From Periplaneta americana (taxonomy: Eukaryota; Arthropoda; Insecta; Blattodea; Blattidae), in the NCBI RefSeq assembly GCF_040183065.1, contig NC_091133.1, forward strand, positions 136,954,306-137,018,305: a DNA stretch of 64,000 nucleotides. Direction: 5' to 3'. Both the position numbers and the translations under genes were made by a program. Positions 1-11,187 of this stretch are shown here, piece after piece; the stretch's first letter is position 1, and each line of letters starts with the position of its first letter. The notes under the pieces were generated by a model. The model had not been told where the DNA came from. It searched no databases and saw nothing but the letters and a program-made list of their open reading frames with translations.

Positions 1-424
1 GCCTGCATTGTAATGAACGGCAACTATTTTCAGCAACTTGTTTAAAAATTCAGATTAGCGTATTTTGAATTGAGGTGGCTAGAAGCAAAGGAATGCTGGT
101 GCCATTTGTAATAACATGAGTTAAGTGCATCCAGTGTAAGCTAAAGTATCTAAAATTTTAGTGGCAAAGGGATATTTTAATCTCATCACACATTAAAATT
201 TAAATAAAAATTTCACCGATTTTACGAAAGCTTAAATATTTAAACCCCATTTTCTCAAAAGTAACTTAAGTGTACTTACAGCCCTTTGCTTATGACCCCC
301 TCAATTTAAATACACTCTCTATATTGTATGTTAACACCAATAATTAATATGCTAAATAAAGTACACATTACATAACGAATATAGCCGCCTGAAAAGTTGA
401 GTTTTGAAAAAAAAATGTTACTAC
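1..424. other. unassigned AT-rich sequence
   Basis: No open frame, tRNA-like boxes or terminal repeats that I can recognise. It is AT-rich non-coding sequence running up to the dispersed repeat that follows. Confidence 0.4.
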
Positions 425-663
425 TCTACTGTATTTTGATAAATTCCATAAAAGTGATGATCAAACTGAAGATCGTAATATGGTATTTCCCTACAACATA
501 AATGGATACACTACTTTTCTCTCCTCCTATACCTAGTAAAATGATTTGTTTACATATTGCACTAGTAACATGAAACTCCTGTACTGGAAGGGGGCAACAG
601 TGTTTCCGAGTATAGCCAAGTTAATGTTAAAAATGTTGGTAAAAATAAAGTGATGTCCCTGTA
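425..663 (-). repeat. dispersed repeat R1, copy 1 (diverged)
   Basis: Read on the minus strand this begins with a CAGGGACATCA-type motif followed by a TTTTTAC stretch and a CATTTTTAA..ATTAACTTGG stretch. It goes on through CAAATCATTTTACTAGGTATAGG and AATACAGTA. The same order of motifs occurs at 10147-10600 and 28157-28645 on the plus strand and as a short piece at 11140-11187. No terminal inverted repeats or coding frame are visible, so the class is unknown. It could be part of a LINE untranslated region or a non-autonomous DNA element. Confidence 0.6.
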
Positions 664-859
664 GGTGTGCTGAGGTTCATTTTTCGAATTTCTTCTATAA
701 TAAATGAATCCATTATGGATTAATTTTCTACCATCTCTGGTAGAAGTAATTACCTGTGAATTTTGTTTTTCCATCCTGACTGATTTCTATAAAGACTAAG
801 TAATGCTTCTTCTGTTATGCAAAGTAACCTTAGCTACATTTCATTAATTAAATATCATT

Positions 860-1025
860 GAGAAAAATGGACAGGGAAGAATGGAATTGTTAAAAATTGG
901 TTCTGGGAAAATGGCCTTGGGAATTTCAGATTGGGAAAAATGGATTGGGAAGAAAAGTTAATGAGAAAACTTAACAGCGAGAATGTTAGATTGGGAAAAA
1001 ATGTTTGGGAAAAATGTCTGGGAAC
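860..1025 (+). repeat. degenerate purine-rich tandem repeat
   Basis: The phrase TTGGGAAAAATG and variants such as TTCTGGGAAAATGG recur at irregular spacing across about 165 bases. Apparent open frames on both strands here (for example the minus-strand run of FFPN and FSQ repeats) come from this repetition and are not convincing genes. Confidence 0.55.
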
Positions 1026-2322
1026 GGATGATATACTATATGGGAGCAATGGAGGAACAAGGAACCGAAGTATTCGGAGAGAACATTTCTCACGCACTCT
1101 TTATACAAAAAACAGAGGAACCAAATTCCCGAGATAGAACTACGAAGATGACACGTGAAACTGGAACTAGACTGAAAGGAGGCAATCAAAACAAAACAAA
1201 AAATTATCGTCCCGCTGTCAATGTTTTTGCAAATACAGCCAATTCCTTCATATTAAAATTTAGCAGCAAAACCAATTACTCTGTGATTTGTTTGGTTTTT
1301 AGTTCCTATGACACGGCTATATTTTCGTGGATTTATAAACTCGTGGCTGGTCCCCGATATGTATAATGCATCCTTTCATAACGTACAGAAATTGCCGCTA
1401 TCACAGAACTCTGAAGTATGTGGCTATTCAAACACAGAGATATAGTTAAAAGGCTTTTTGACAAAAGCACTTCTGCGAGCGTAACGTCTGAGGTCTGTAT
1501 TATCCCGGTTAACATTTCATGCACTTTCTCGCTTTCCTACATGAAATCGCCCTACAATATCCAATTAACTTATTACTCGTGAACGCTAAATGTGGGTTCA
1601 AATGACACAAGCTCTATTCTATTCTTGGCATTTACATACTGAACGTTAATTGGCTGTGTCGGTCTCCCATTAGTGTGGAAATGGATTACATTAGGTCACC
1701 ATTTGACCCATGTAATTACATTAGAATGCATCACATCAAAGGCTACCTGGTTTGAGTGCTGGGGAGTTGAAGAACACGTCCTCTCAATAGCATCCATTTA
1801 TTAGGGGCGGAAGTACCATGTACAACTTTCCGAAGTGAAGATCGCAGTTTTGCGCATTATTGATAACCGCGTGTGACGCGAAACCAGCTGATTCTAGTGA
1901 TAGCCGCCACTCACTTTCACCAATCCGAAATGGTCCCTATCTCTGCAGTCATGCTTACAATTTACAAGTTATGCAAGCGGTCCTCTTAATAATTATCTAT
2001 TGAAGAAAAATTAAGCAGTCCGTAACCACAACTGAGATGAGCACCAACACAAATAGGAATGAGAAATATGGACAAGACATGCAATGGGAGACAATACAGT
2101 TTAAGTAAAAAAATTCCCCAAGTACAAAGTTTACTTGCTGTTGCAAGGATAAGTCAATTCTTGCTCACTTGGTAAGCTGGTCCAAGATCACATTTTACAT
2201 TGTGCAAACACTACCAGATTTGATAGTATAAAGTACCGGACGAAAGTTGGACTGTTAAAATAGTAAAGTAATACTGTTAACAATGAAATCTACGAATTCT
2301 TGAAATCAGAAGAAAGTATGGG
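1026..2322. other. unassigned sequence
   Basis: Only short open frames (under 130 codons) without recognisable domains, on both strands. I see no terminal repeats, SINE boxes or microsatellites. Confidence 0.35.
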
Positions 2323-2459
2323 GCCACCGGCATAGATCAGAAGTTAGCGCGTTTGCTTACTCTTCCATCAGAGTTATGCCGCTCAGGCGTGGGTTCGAAC
2401 CCGCTTGGGCTAATTACCTGGTTGGTTTTTCCACAAATTTAAGGAGAGTGTCAGCGAAT
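2323..2459 (+). mobile_element. SINE, 5' half (split by LINE sequence)
   Basis: It starts with the CCACCGGC head of the SINE family that is complete at 53727-53984. The B-box is GGGTTCGAACCC, followed by ATTACCTGGTTGG and a TTTTTCC module. The tail is missing here and resumes at 4040 with the expected SINE order (CTCGCTATCACCAAT, then CATCGACGCTAAAT). The two halves are separated by 1580 bases of minus-strand LINE sequence, so the SINE was present first. The hexamer GCGAAT occurs at both breakpoints (2454-2459 and 4040-4045). Confidence 0.75.
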
Positions 2460-2490
2460 AATAATAATAATAATCTTCTTCTTCTTCTTC
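2457..2490. repeat. AAT and CTT trinucleotide runs at a LINE tail
   Basis: About six AAT units pass directly into about five CTT units. On the minus strand the CTT run reads as GAA repeats, the 3' tail of the LINE fragment that follows. A related LINE copy at 47402-47661 also ends in GAA repeats. Confidence 0.8.
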
Positions 2491-3140
2491 CTATCAAGGT
2501 TGGGTATATCCCGTTCCGAGACTAACGGAATTGCGAAGTCCATCTTGTTTGTGGCCGACCAATATCTCGTCTGCCTTGGGGTTGATAAAACATGCTTGCC
2601 GTGGGAAACGATCAGAGGGCATCCGTTGTACATGCATATACCATTGTTGCTGATGGGTATGAATTTCTTCGACCATATTTGTTGTTTTAAGTTCTTTCCG
2701 TATGTCTTCGCTTCTCATTCTATCCCTTAATGTGACTCCCAGGGTGTGTCTTAGGAACCTCATTTCTGATGCTTCTATTCTTTTTCGATCTTGTTGTCTT
2801 AGCACCCATGTTTCACTTCCATAGTGAAGGGCCGGTTTTGATATAATGTTATGCATCCTGATTTTTAGATCTTGTCTCATATTCTTTCCGAAATACCTAT
2901 TTATACATCCATTTAATTTATTGTATTTCTGGACATTTTCTTCTAGATCAGCATTAAATGTAAATCCTGAAATAGTACAGCCAAGATACTTAAATGCATG
3001 AACCTGTTCTATTATTTCTAAGTTTATCATTATTTTAACTCTTCGTTGATTCTTTCCATGCATGGCCATTGATTTTGTCTTTCTAGTAGAAATTTTCATA
3101 TTATACATCTCTAATATTCTATTTAATGTAGTAACATTTG
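2491..3140 (-). pseudogene. LINE reverse transcriptase C-terminal fragment (GAA-tailed family)
   Basis: The minus-strand frame runs without stops from about 3140 to 2494. It carries the region just after the reverse transcriptase palm: KTKSMAMHGK, FKYLGCTIS, YGSETWVLRQQDRKRI and a final HVQRMPSDRFPRQA. These blocks are typical of the thumb and C-terminal part of arthropod LINE reverse transcriptases. The catalytic palm motifs are absent because the copy is 5'-truncated at about 3140, where an AAT microsatellite and a second LINE begin. The 3' tail is a GAA run. The family matches the fragment at 47402-47661 (HVNRMSPDRLPQQA). Dead fragment; the exact clade is not determined. Confidence 0.8.
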
Positions 3141-3142
3141 TC

Positions 3143-3181
<39 letters not shown>
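3143..3181. repeat. AAT microsatellite (LINE tail)
   Basis: Thirteen or so AAT units. On the minus strand this is the 3' tail of the LINE fragment at 3183-4044 and also marks its junction with the LINE fragment at 2491-3140. Confidence 0.85.
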
Positions 3182-3182
<1 letters not shown>

Positions 3183-3496
3183 GAATGGTTTATTTTCGCT
3201 GGCAGAGTTAAGGCCATAAGGGCTTCTCTTTCACTCAACCAGCCTTAATCAATACAATACATATTTAAATTACGAATATTTACACTAACCTTAAAAGATT
3301 CTCCAGCAATATTCTTCAGTTAAGTTTTAACCACTAGTACATGTTTATTTAAATTTAGATAAACTTACAAGATAAAGTAGAAACTTAATTTATGAGCTAA
3401 TTTAAATCAATCAATTATAATTAAGTTGAGATAGCTAGTAAAATGATGAAAATTAATTTAATATAAGTTTATTAGAACTATGTTATAGGGAGAAAA

Positions 3497-3549
<53 letters not shown>

Positions 3550-4044
3550 GGGAATATTAGTGTAATGAAATTTTGCCATTAGAGGTTTTGTATTCAATTT
3601 AGAGAAATTAATGGTAATAATAAGAATGGACAGATGCTAGTTTCATCATAAGTAACAAATATTAATCAGCAATTAATCCGTTAAGTAAGAATTTAAGTAA
3701 TTTTGACTTAAATGAAGTTATTGTCCAACAACCCATTACATCACTTGGAAGCGAGTTCCAATTTCTAGCAACTGAAACTGTGTAGGATGAAGAATATAAA
3801 GATGTTTTGTGGTAAAGTATAATGAGTAAATTGTTATGATGAGACCTGGTACTCAGCTGATGATATGCGGATAAATTTTGAAAACGAGAAGCCAAATAGA
3901 TCGGGGTAGCAGTGCGCAGAATTTGAAATAAGGGACTAAGAGAATGCAGGGCTCGTCGATCACTTAGCCTTAGCCAAGACAGAGTTTGGAAAGACGGGGA
4001 AACGTGATCATACTTACGAATATTGCAAGTATAACGGACGCGAA
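3183..4044 (-). mobile_element. 5'-truncated CR1/jockey-like LINE, minus strand
   Basis: The coding part (about 4044 down to 3662) translates to the end of a LINE ORF2, with KYDHVSPSFQTLSWLRL, then TSLYSSSYTV and NWNSLPSDV. It aligns block by block with the C-terminus of the long ORF at 19393-22158 (TSLYSSSYTV, LWNSLPNDV). The remainder, 3661 down to 3183, is 3' UTR ending in a GAGAAGCCCTTATGGCCTTA stem-like motif and the CTGCCAGCGAAAATAAA end shared with the copies near 30.2 kb and 37.1 kb. The UTR contains a TA dinucleotide array. It is heavily 5'-truncated and sits inside a SINE. Confidence 0.85.
3499..3548. repeat. TA dinucleotide array
   Basis: About 24 TA units within the LINE 3' UTR. 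Confidence 0.95.
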
Positions 4045-4119
4045 TCTCGGCCCCTTCTCGCTATCACCAATTTCATCGACGCTAAATAGCCTAGTAGTTG
4101 ATAAAGCGTTGTAAAATGA
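4040..4119 (+). mobile_element. SINE, 3' half (continuation of 2323-2459)
   Basis: Contains the tail of the SINE: CATCGACGCTAAATAGCC then GTTGATAAAGCGTTGTAAAA. It follows on in order from the half that ends at 2459. Confidence 0.7.
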
Positions 4120-4158
4120 CAGAACAAAGACATAGCAATCAAAAAGAATAATCCCGAT

Positions 4159-4190
4159 CAGCGATTATCAAACTGTGGGTCGCGATGATG
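4159..4190 (+). repeat. possible hAT terminal sequence
   Basis: CAGCGATTATCAAACTGTGG followed by GTCGCGA resembles a common hAT terminal inverted repeat (CAGNGGTTCTCAAACTGTGG type). I could not find a matching inverted end nearby, so this is a solo end at best. Confidence 0.3.
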
Positions 4191-4446
4191 CTATACAATC
4201 TATCTCTTGTACCATCTACGAAGCTGATTTCCAGTATTCAATACAAATTTAAACATTGTCAGTGAAAAATGTTTGAAAATAAATGCGGAAAAACAAAAAT
4301 TATGAGATTTTGTGGAAATATCGTGTTTAAGTAAATTTTACATAAAATAAGCTAACTGAAAGCGTAATGATCTCCGATGCAGACTATCATTTTTGATAAG
4401 TTAGATATTTCTCATAAAATTCGGTAAGTACCGTAAATGGAAATGC

Positions 4447-4613
4447 AGTGACATCAAGAACTTTTTCCTTGGATTTTTATTGTACCTTGTTTTTGACTAT
4501 ACCATGCAGGCTTTGCTTAATGGTAAGTTCTAGTTGCCATGGTAATATTTCACACTGCATAGGTACAATCAGGACATAGTTAAAAATGAAAGGAAAAAGT
4601 TTTTGATGTCACT
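4447..4613. mobile_element. short inverted-repeat element (MITE-like)
   Basis: The left end AGTGACATCAAGAACTTTTT followed by CCTT is matched by the inverted right end AGTGACATCAAAAACTTTTT followed by CCTTT. The arms continue with ATTTTTA and a TTGTACC block. About 167 bases with no coding content. No clear target duplication. Confidence 0.7.
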
Positions 4614-6560
4614 TTAGTTGATATTCTAATTATAAAACCTTCCCTGATAAGTTGACGCACAAGAACGAGATCATAAGATACATTACCTTGTACTATGCTA
4701 CGGAAGTGAAATCATAATTTCAGACATATCATCACTGACCCATAGCAATTCACTTACAAATGTCGTCCACTGGCTATCACCACCGCGTGGCCCTAGTCGT
4801 CTGGAGTACAGAGCCACGTGACAGTCAATAAAAAATATGAACTGCAAACATGAGATTTCTAAGTTCAATAATGAGGACTACGAGGAAAGATCAAATTAAA
4901 AATTACACAATTAGGCAAGAATTAGAAATATCCATATCGCATAAACAGACATACAAGACACAGGATATCGGACGACCTTACGAAAGGTTAAGTCGCAACG
5001 GGCTAATAGCCTGAAGAAGAAGACAAATGACTAAATTTATGAATACAGCGAGATTAACCTTGCACTTCTTTAAATATTGTCGATCTTACCCAAACATTCA
5101 GTCACGTTTACTGCACCAGTTCCAGCATTCTTTTACACTTGTGACCGCGAATTCCGCCAACATGCGAACAAATGCCAACTAGAGAACGATGTAAGGTTAC
5201 ACATTCCTACACGACCGCAAACAACTTTGATCAAAAATTATTACACTCCTTATACTTCAAAGAATCTCGAACATGTATCCGACAGTTCAAAAACAACCAC
5301 TCGAACACCAAGTGTGTAATTTAAACACCCAAACATTTAGCCAAACATTTCGGCGCAGTCTCTAGTCCCCATCCTCGTATTTATTGACACAACAACACCT
5401 CCACATCACGCTGCAGCGTCTTCGGCCAGGACTGAACAAGTTTGTGAACTCGGGGCAAAAAACTGCTTGAGCGGCGATAGCCAATAATCTTACATCAAAC
5501 AACTACCCAGGCCTGCTTCATATAATTGCACATTCTGCGTTCCGATGTTAAAAAAGCCACTTCTCCCAACTATTCTATTCTACAGCTCCTCGTGTGCCAC
5601 AGTCCGGGCTGCGTGTTCGAATGCATCTGGAAAGGCAGGTTAACAGATACTATTAGGTCTCCGTTACCAAAGTCCGGTTCAGACGGTGCGTGTTTCTGTG
5701 ATGGATTCTAAGGTGGCTGCGCTGTTGGGCCGCCTGCGTGCTCACTAGCCGGACGTAATGCGCTCTGGTGGCTCCTTGGATGGCTAGCTTGCTGGATTTC
5801 GAGGGTAGGTTCCTTGCTATTTTTCGTGATGGTTTGCAGACTGGATCCAAAGATGATCATATAATATCACCACTGAAACCATGTCGCCATGTTCGTTGTT
5901 TTCCAACTAAACATGTTTTTTTTTCTATATTCTTTAGTTTCTAAGAAACAACAATTAAATATCGGAAGTTAGCTGTTTTGCACTTATGGCATAATTACTT
6001 TATTACAACATTTACTACTGTTAATGTAGGACTTTAGTTGTTTTCCACTCACGGTTTAGTTTCTTTTTGACCATGAGTGTTGGCAACAGATGAAACAGCA
6101 GATGATTTTCCAATTTGAACTGTGAAAAGAGCCAGCTCCGTGTGAACAACTACCATCACCGTAGGCAACACGGGAGCCAGCAAGTGAGCACGCAGGGCAC
6201 CCATCACACAAACTAGCACCGTCTGAACCAGGCTGAAGACAAGACTCGACAGACGCAACGGACAGGTAGTTCTCCTTTCTTGCCTTCTCGGTGTTTCTGT
6301 ATTACGGTGCAAACCTTTAATTCACACTTGTCTGACCAGCTACCAGAGAAGAAGACAAAGTATGGTTCCACACCTTGGCAGTATTCAGTTCCTGTCCAAG
6401 CCATTTTTATAGTCAGAATAGGATAAATACGAAGCAGCAATTCAGACTCCTATACGCAGACCACAACGGACTGTGAGCGTTTTCTGCAGCTTAAATATTG
6501 ACTATTATGTGCATCAGAAAATTGAGTGCGTAACAATATATTCTTTTCTCGATAATATCG
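4614..6560. other. unassigned sequence
   Basis: Contains a few open frames of 60 to 90 codons, for example 5077-5319 plus and 6049-6312 minus. None has a recognisable domain, and their composition does not support calling genes. The stretch 5650-6330 is more GC-rich than its surroundings but shows no exon pattern I can defend. Confidence 0.35.
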
Positions 6561-6570
6561 ATAATATTAA

Positions 6571-6690
6571 CTAGAGCTGTCGATTTAATAGATTAATCGA
6601 AGCGATTAACCGATTAATCGGAGCGATTAACCGATTAATTTTAAAATGTGATTAACGATGTGTATTAATCGCTTAATTGAACCGGTTAAA
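6571..6690. repeat. imperfect tandem CGATTAACCGATTAAT repeats
   Basis: After CTAGAGCTGTCGAT the sequence repeats blocks such as GATTAATCGAAGCGATTAAC and GATTAATCGGAGCGATTAAC. It is partly self-complementary. It may be the sub-terminal region of a DNA transposon, but only one end is visible. Confidence 0.5.
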
Positions 6691-8975
6691 ATTGTCGTGT
6701 GGTGAAGGAAACGTAAGCCTGTATATCATTTGGTACGGTACACTCTTCAGCTATGATTCACAGGTTAATAGTGTAAACTGATGTTTTTGTCTTTTTCTTT
6801 AGAAAGCTAAAAACAACTATAAGTACCACCTCATTCTAGTGTCGAGGTCTGGGCCTCTAGCTCCATACTCCCCAAGTGTCTGCAGGGCATGTGAAGGGTC
6901 ATTGTCACTTTCTCACCTGTTCAGACAAGTCTTCCTCCAAGTGCACGGCGCGGCGGCTTGAGGGTGTCATTTCTTGCAGCATGCGAAATGTAGCCACAGA
7001 GTGCAGCACCGCTCTGGGCGTCTCCTAACTCAGACGCTTCCCGACGCACAGCCCAGATTGGCGCGTGAACAAGCTCGCGGTTAATGTTTCGACACCAGAA
7101 GCCCATTATTGCCACGTTGTTTACTCTTCATTTGTTGAAAATGTACGTACAACACAACGCTACGCGTGTCGTATTCGAACTGTGGACACACAACCTTCAA
7201 CGCTCAGACCTCCGTGAGATGTAATCTTGGGTTGTTGCACATCTGAGAAAAACAGTTTACAACACAACTTTACATAAAGACATCACTTTTACATTCTGGA
7301 ACTGATGCCAGTCAAGTTAAGCCGTGTTAGAAGTCTGAGACCTGGAGAGGTCACGCTTCAAGCCTTGTAACATGTCAGTTCTTGCACTATATTCCTGATA
7401 ACAGTCCGAAATATCACTGAAAGGAGATACATAAATCAAACTGTTTTGCATGCAACCAAATAAGGAAACTATCTTTTGCGTGCTCGATTTTACACAAATG
7501 TTTTTTTTTTATTCGTGAATTGTGCGGTTTAAGCGGATGTCACAGAAAGCAGATATTTATTTACTTTAATAATGATATTGAGAGCAATCGGTATGACGTA
7601 AAAGGCAATGCTATGGCAATCGATCATTGAAAGAAATCTTTGAATACCTGCTTCCATTATGAAACTTAACAAGGGATCTTTAAAGATTAAGGATGTCTAA
7701 AGTTTCTGCCCTCATGCCTGTTAAATTATTTGTAGAAAGAAATAAGTTCTGAGAGTACTTTCGACGGGGTCTATAACAAATTGAAGGCCTTACAAAAATA
7801 TTCACTTTATTTCGTTATATTCGGTAAATTTCACAATACAGCTCATCGTAATGCTGATCTGCAGTACTTTTAGACATTAATCTAGACAGAGACTTTTATT
7901 TTGTATCGTGTAGGGATGCATCCATTTTCAGGCGTTCAAATTCTTAAATCTTGTTTTAAATTTGGAGTATAATGTGTAAGAAGTCATTAATTTCTCTGAT
8001 AATATTTTAGAACACATTCTCTATATAATTTTGTCACGTGACCTTGTGTAACGTCATGAAAAAAAATCTGTCAAGGCGATTTTGTCTTTTTCAAAATAAA
8101 TATATTTATATTTTAGAATTAATACATCCCCCGCCGCAGTAGCTCATGATCGCTGTACATCAAGACAGATGCTCTGTAGAAGGCTGTGTGCTCAACCCTT
8201 CAGATCTTTGCCAGTGCAATCAAGCGGTCCACACATCTGCGTACAACGCCTAACTCCACTTGGCTCTAACTATTGTTTACTGCAGGGGCCGCGTCAAGTT
8301 CCGTGCGCTCGACATTGAACGTGTGACCGCAATCAGAAAAAATAAATCTAGGAGCCAGTCACACACAACACGATCAGTCACCGTGACAACAAGGCTACTC
8401 CTATAACGGTGATAATGGACCACAGAACATTCCAACACCCATTAATTACTACTGAAAATAAACCCTGCCAGACTCACGTGTAAAAATAAAGTTTACTAAC
8501 ATCTAATCATCAAAAGCAGGTCTAAACGGGGCTTTATTTATCTGCAGTGCATTCCTCACCTAACTTGCTCCACAGAAGACGTACGTGGTTCTGGAATGTT
8601 ATAAGCCACTTTCCTATTGTCGTGTTCTTTTAGTCACAAACAGGCTTCGAGACTTTGGACCCGATACAATAAGTTTACTGTGCTTGTACTATAGGTTGTT
8701 GACTTGCTGCAGGTAATGAAAGACAGAGATGTGTTAATGTGACAGCGTTGCTATTTAGAATAGAGTACGGTAGTTTGGGGAAACACACACATATGGACAT
8801 TCTGAAAGTAAATATACATTACACAATGACAATGTCAAAATAATGTGAAAAGCATTTATTCTCCTGTCTTTTATAAGCATTTGTGTTTAATTATACACAG
8901 TGTTAATGGTGGAAATAAACATGTAGCAATTTTAATTTCTTCATTTATCCTATTAGTCGTCTTTAGGAAGTGCAG
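6691..8975. other. unassigned sequence
   Basis: No coding frame with a recognisable domain. Around 8130-8230 there is a weak tRNA-like pattern (GTAGCTCATGATCG, later GTGCTCAACCC), possibly a very old SINE head. The rest is AT-rich without clear structure. Confidence 0.35.
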
Positions 8976-9470
8976 TTACAGTACCGAATTGCAATGTACT
9001 ACAAGATACATTTTCAGTGTCTCAAACGTAAATCTTTTTCAGTTATCTGTCAAACACAGTTTGTATTGTGAAAAGCTGCGCTCTACGTCGCATGAAGTGA
9101 TAGGAGCAAAACGAAAAAACCTAACATCATTGCAGTCTCTAAGAGACAGTCCTTTATTCTCGGGTGACTCTATGTCCACTAATTTGCTGTTTAGGCCTAT
9201 ATTATACAAAGTTCCATATCCGTTATTTTTACATAAAATTGATTTCCACTTCTGTTTCACACGTTCACTACCCGGTGTACTTGGTGTCTCATTAATTCTC
9301 TGTGTCATTTCCTCAACTAATTTGAGGGCTTCCGGCATCTCTTGCTCTGACTTTTCTAACCGTGTAATAGTTTCAGACACAGTTTGAAAATAGGTTTGTA
9401 TGAAAACCAAATTATTCTTCAGAACCTTCAAATCCAGAGCGTTTCCCTTTGCGTATTTGTTGGCATCCAT
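8976..9470 (-). pseudogene. hAT / CGGBP1-like protein, C-terminal fragment
   Basis: The minus-strand frame from 9470 to 9039 (143 codons) ends in the block FAPITSCDVERSFSQYKLCL followed by TDN. This matches the C-terminal dimerisation region of hAT transposases and the CGGBP1-like proteins derived from them. A TGA stop at 9039-9041 interrupts it. The same frame continues for another 20 codons (KRFTFETLKMYLVV) to a TAA at 8976-8978, which is where the family normally ends. An Arg codon at this position in the family could give TGA by a single change. No upstream DNA-binding half is visible here. A gene-like N-terminal half of the same family lies at 51099-51597. Probable dead copy. Confidence 0.7.
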
Positions 9471-9902
9471 TCTACAGTACCCCCACCCACTGTACGCTTT
9501 ACCACTATATTCAGTACGTCGTTATGCGGATTTCCCACTGAACTGCTCTATCGGGTCCGAAGTCTTGAAGCCTGATCATAAAGGTTTAAAATTAAATGAC
9601 CTGCAGGACTGATCACTAAAGCGCCGATCACACTTCACGAATCATTCTGTGTGCACTGTCTTAACTTCCTGTCACAATCTTGTGATGGGCCTTAGATACA
9701 TAAGTTATTACAGTTAGTAAACTCCTGTTGCTTTTTCCGTCGATATCCGAGTTTACTGAGAATTTTCTTGAAGCTTTACGTTTGTCCCTTCTATCCTATA
9801 CATCGGTGCACCATTCACAGTTGTTGCTCACTATTGTTACACAATAATTGAAACTAGTATTTCTCACAGTACACAGATCAGAATCATCCAAATCAGTTAT
9901 AG

Positions 9903-10095
9903 TCCACTGCTACTCAGTAACTGTTAGCACGTATGACCGTAAAACGAGCGGACCCAGGTTCAAATCCTGGTTGGGACTAGTTACGTGGTTAGGGTTTTTC
10001 CGAGGTTTTCCCTCAACCAATTGAAGTAGAATTACTGAGTAACTTTCGGCGTTGGATCTCGGACCTATTTCGCCATCATTAATTCACATATCATC
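9903..10095 (+). mobile_element. SINE with GTAAC-type head, 3' end replaced
   Basis: Head CAGTAACTGTTAGCACG and B-box GGTTCAAATCC, then TGGTTGGGACTAGTTACGTG and the TTTTTCCGAGGTTTTCCCTC module. It matches the heads of the SINEs at 12037-12296 and 43475-43720. The usual GACGCTAAATAACC tail is absent, and the R1 repeat begins soon after. Confidence 0.7.
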
Positions 10096-10146
10096 AGCAT
10101 CCCTATCATAGCTCGGGTTAAGTTCACGACGCGACGTGCTGTACTT

Positions 10147-10600
10147 GTACAGGGACATCATTTAATTTTTACTAACATTTTTAATATTAACTTGCCTATA
10201 CCTCTGGAACAACGTCGTTTGCTATCCCCTTCCACGACTGGAGTTCGATGATACTGACGTAATATACAAACAAATCACTTTACTAGGTATAGGAGGGAAG
10301 AAAAGTATTCATCCATTTATGTAAACTAGGAAATATTGCGCTTTTGAGTTTAATCATTTTCATTAGGTTTTTGTTTAATCAAAATACAGTACAGTATTAA
10401 CAATGCGTGTTTCTCACGAACTGAGCTGTCCATGCGGACGTATTCATTATGCAGTGTATATTATACTGTCTACAGCACATTAGTGTACAATATAGAGAAT
10501 GAAGTTAAATTGAAAAATAATCATAATATGGATATTTAAACACATTTCGATACAGGCTTCAGTTCTAATGTGCATATTATCGCAATATAGCATATTGTAC
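10147..10600 (+). repeat. dispersed repeat R1, copy 2
   Basis: About 450 bases beginning ACAGGGACATCATTTAATTT and ending near CGATACAGGCTTCAGTTC and CGCAAT. It is closely similar to 28157-28645, with long identical stretches such as TATTCATTATGCAGTGTATA. The 28-kb copy has a short extra segment (GAAAATGGTGGCCGTTC) near its end. Confidence 0.8.
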
Positions 10601-11139
10601 TTAATTCAAATTACCAGTTCTTCGTACTAGTACCTCATGTTGAAGTAATTCTGTACCTACTCTATAAAAGAGTACCTTACGTACTGTAAATTCAATCTTC
10701 ACTTCTGCCCGAAAAGATAAAATTACTCAGACATACTACCTACTGTTCGTCCAAGTGGTTATGTCGTAGGGTCGTAGAAAGGAGGGAAATCACGTGACAG
10801 TTAATTACTTAACGAGGCCCTTTTATTTAAGTTATTTTAAACAGTTGTATAATATTACGTAGACGTCCAATTCCTAACAGAAATTAATGTTCTCAGAAAA
10901 GAGCTAAGACAGCCCAGCCACTAGTTGGCGAATATAAAAGCTGGTTGGGGAAACCGGGATACGACGTAGGCAAATGGACGACAGTACCTGTGCGAAAATG
11001 ATTCAATATTGAAAGCTCTTTCGTCACTGGAAAATGCGAACATATTTTTGGAACGTACTGTGGCTACTATGACTGTATATGCGGTCTTGGATCTGTGTGG
11101 AAGACAGTTGAAGGGGTGGGAGTGAAGTACATTAAAAAA
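10601..11139. other. unassigned sequence
   Basis: AT-rich, no supported gene. A TATAAAAG string at about 10935 is present but has no gene context. Confidence 0.35.
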
Positions 11140-11187
11140 CTCAGGTATAATAAAAATTGAAGTAAAAATAAAATGATGTCCCTGTAC
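11140..11187 (-). repeat. dispersed repeat R1, short terminal piece
   Basis: On the minus strand this reads GTACAGGGACATCATTTTAT followed by TTTTAC, the same start as the longer R1 copies. Only about 50 bases remain. Confidence 0.6.

Noticed and set aside
983..1366. 127-codon plus-strand frame
   Set aside because: The first half is a purine-rich tandem repeat, and the second half has no recognisable domain.
8845..9387. 180-codon plus-strand frame
   Set aside because: It lies antisense to the hAT/CGGBP1-like fragment, which has recognisable family motifs.
10930..10945. TATAAAAG promoter element
   Set aside because: The motif is present, but there is no gene or transcript evidence downstream, and such strings are expected by chance in AT-rich DNA.
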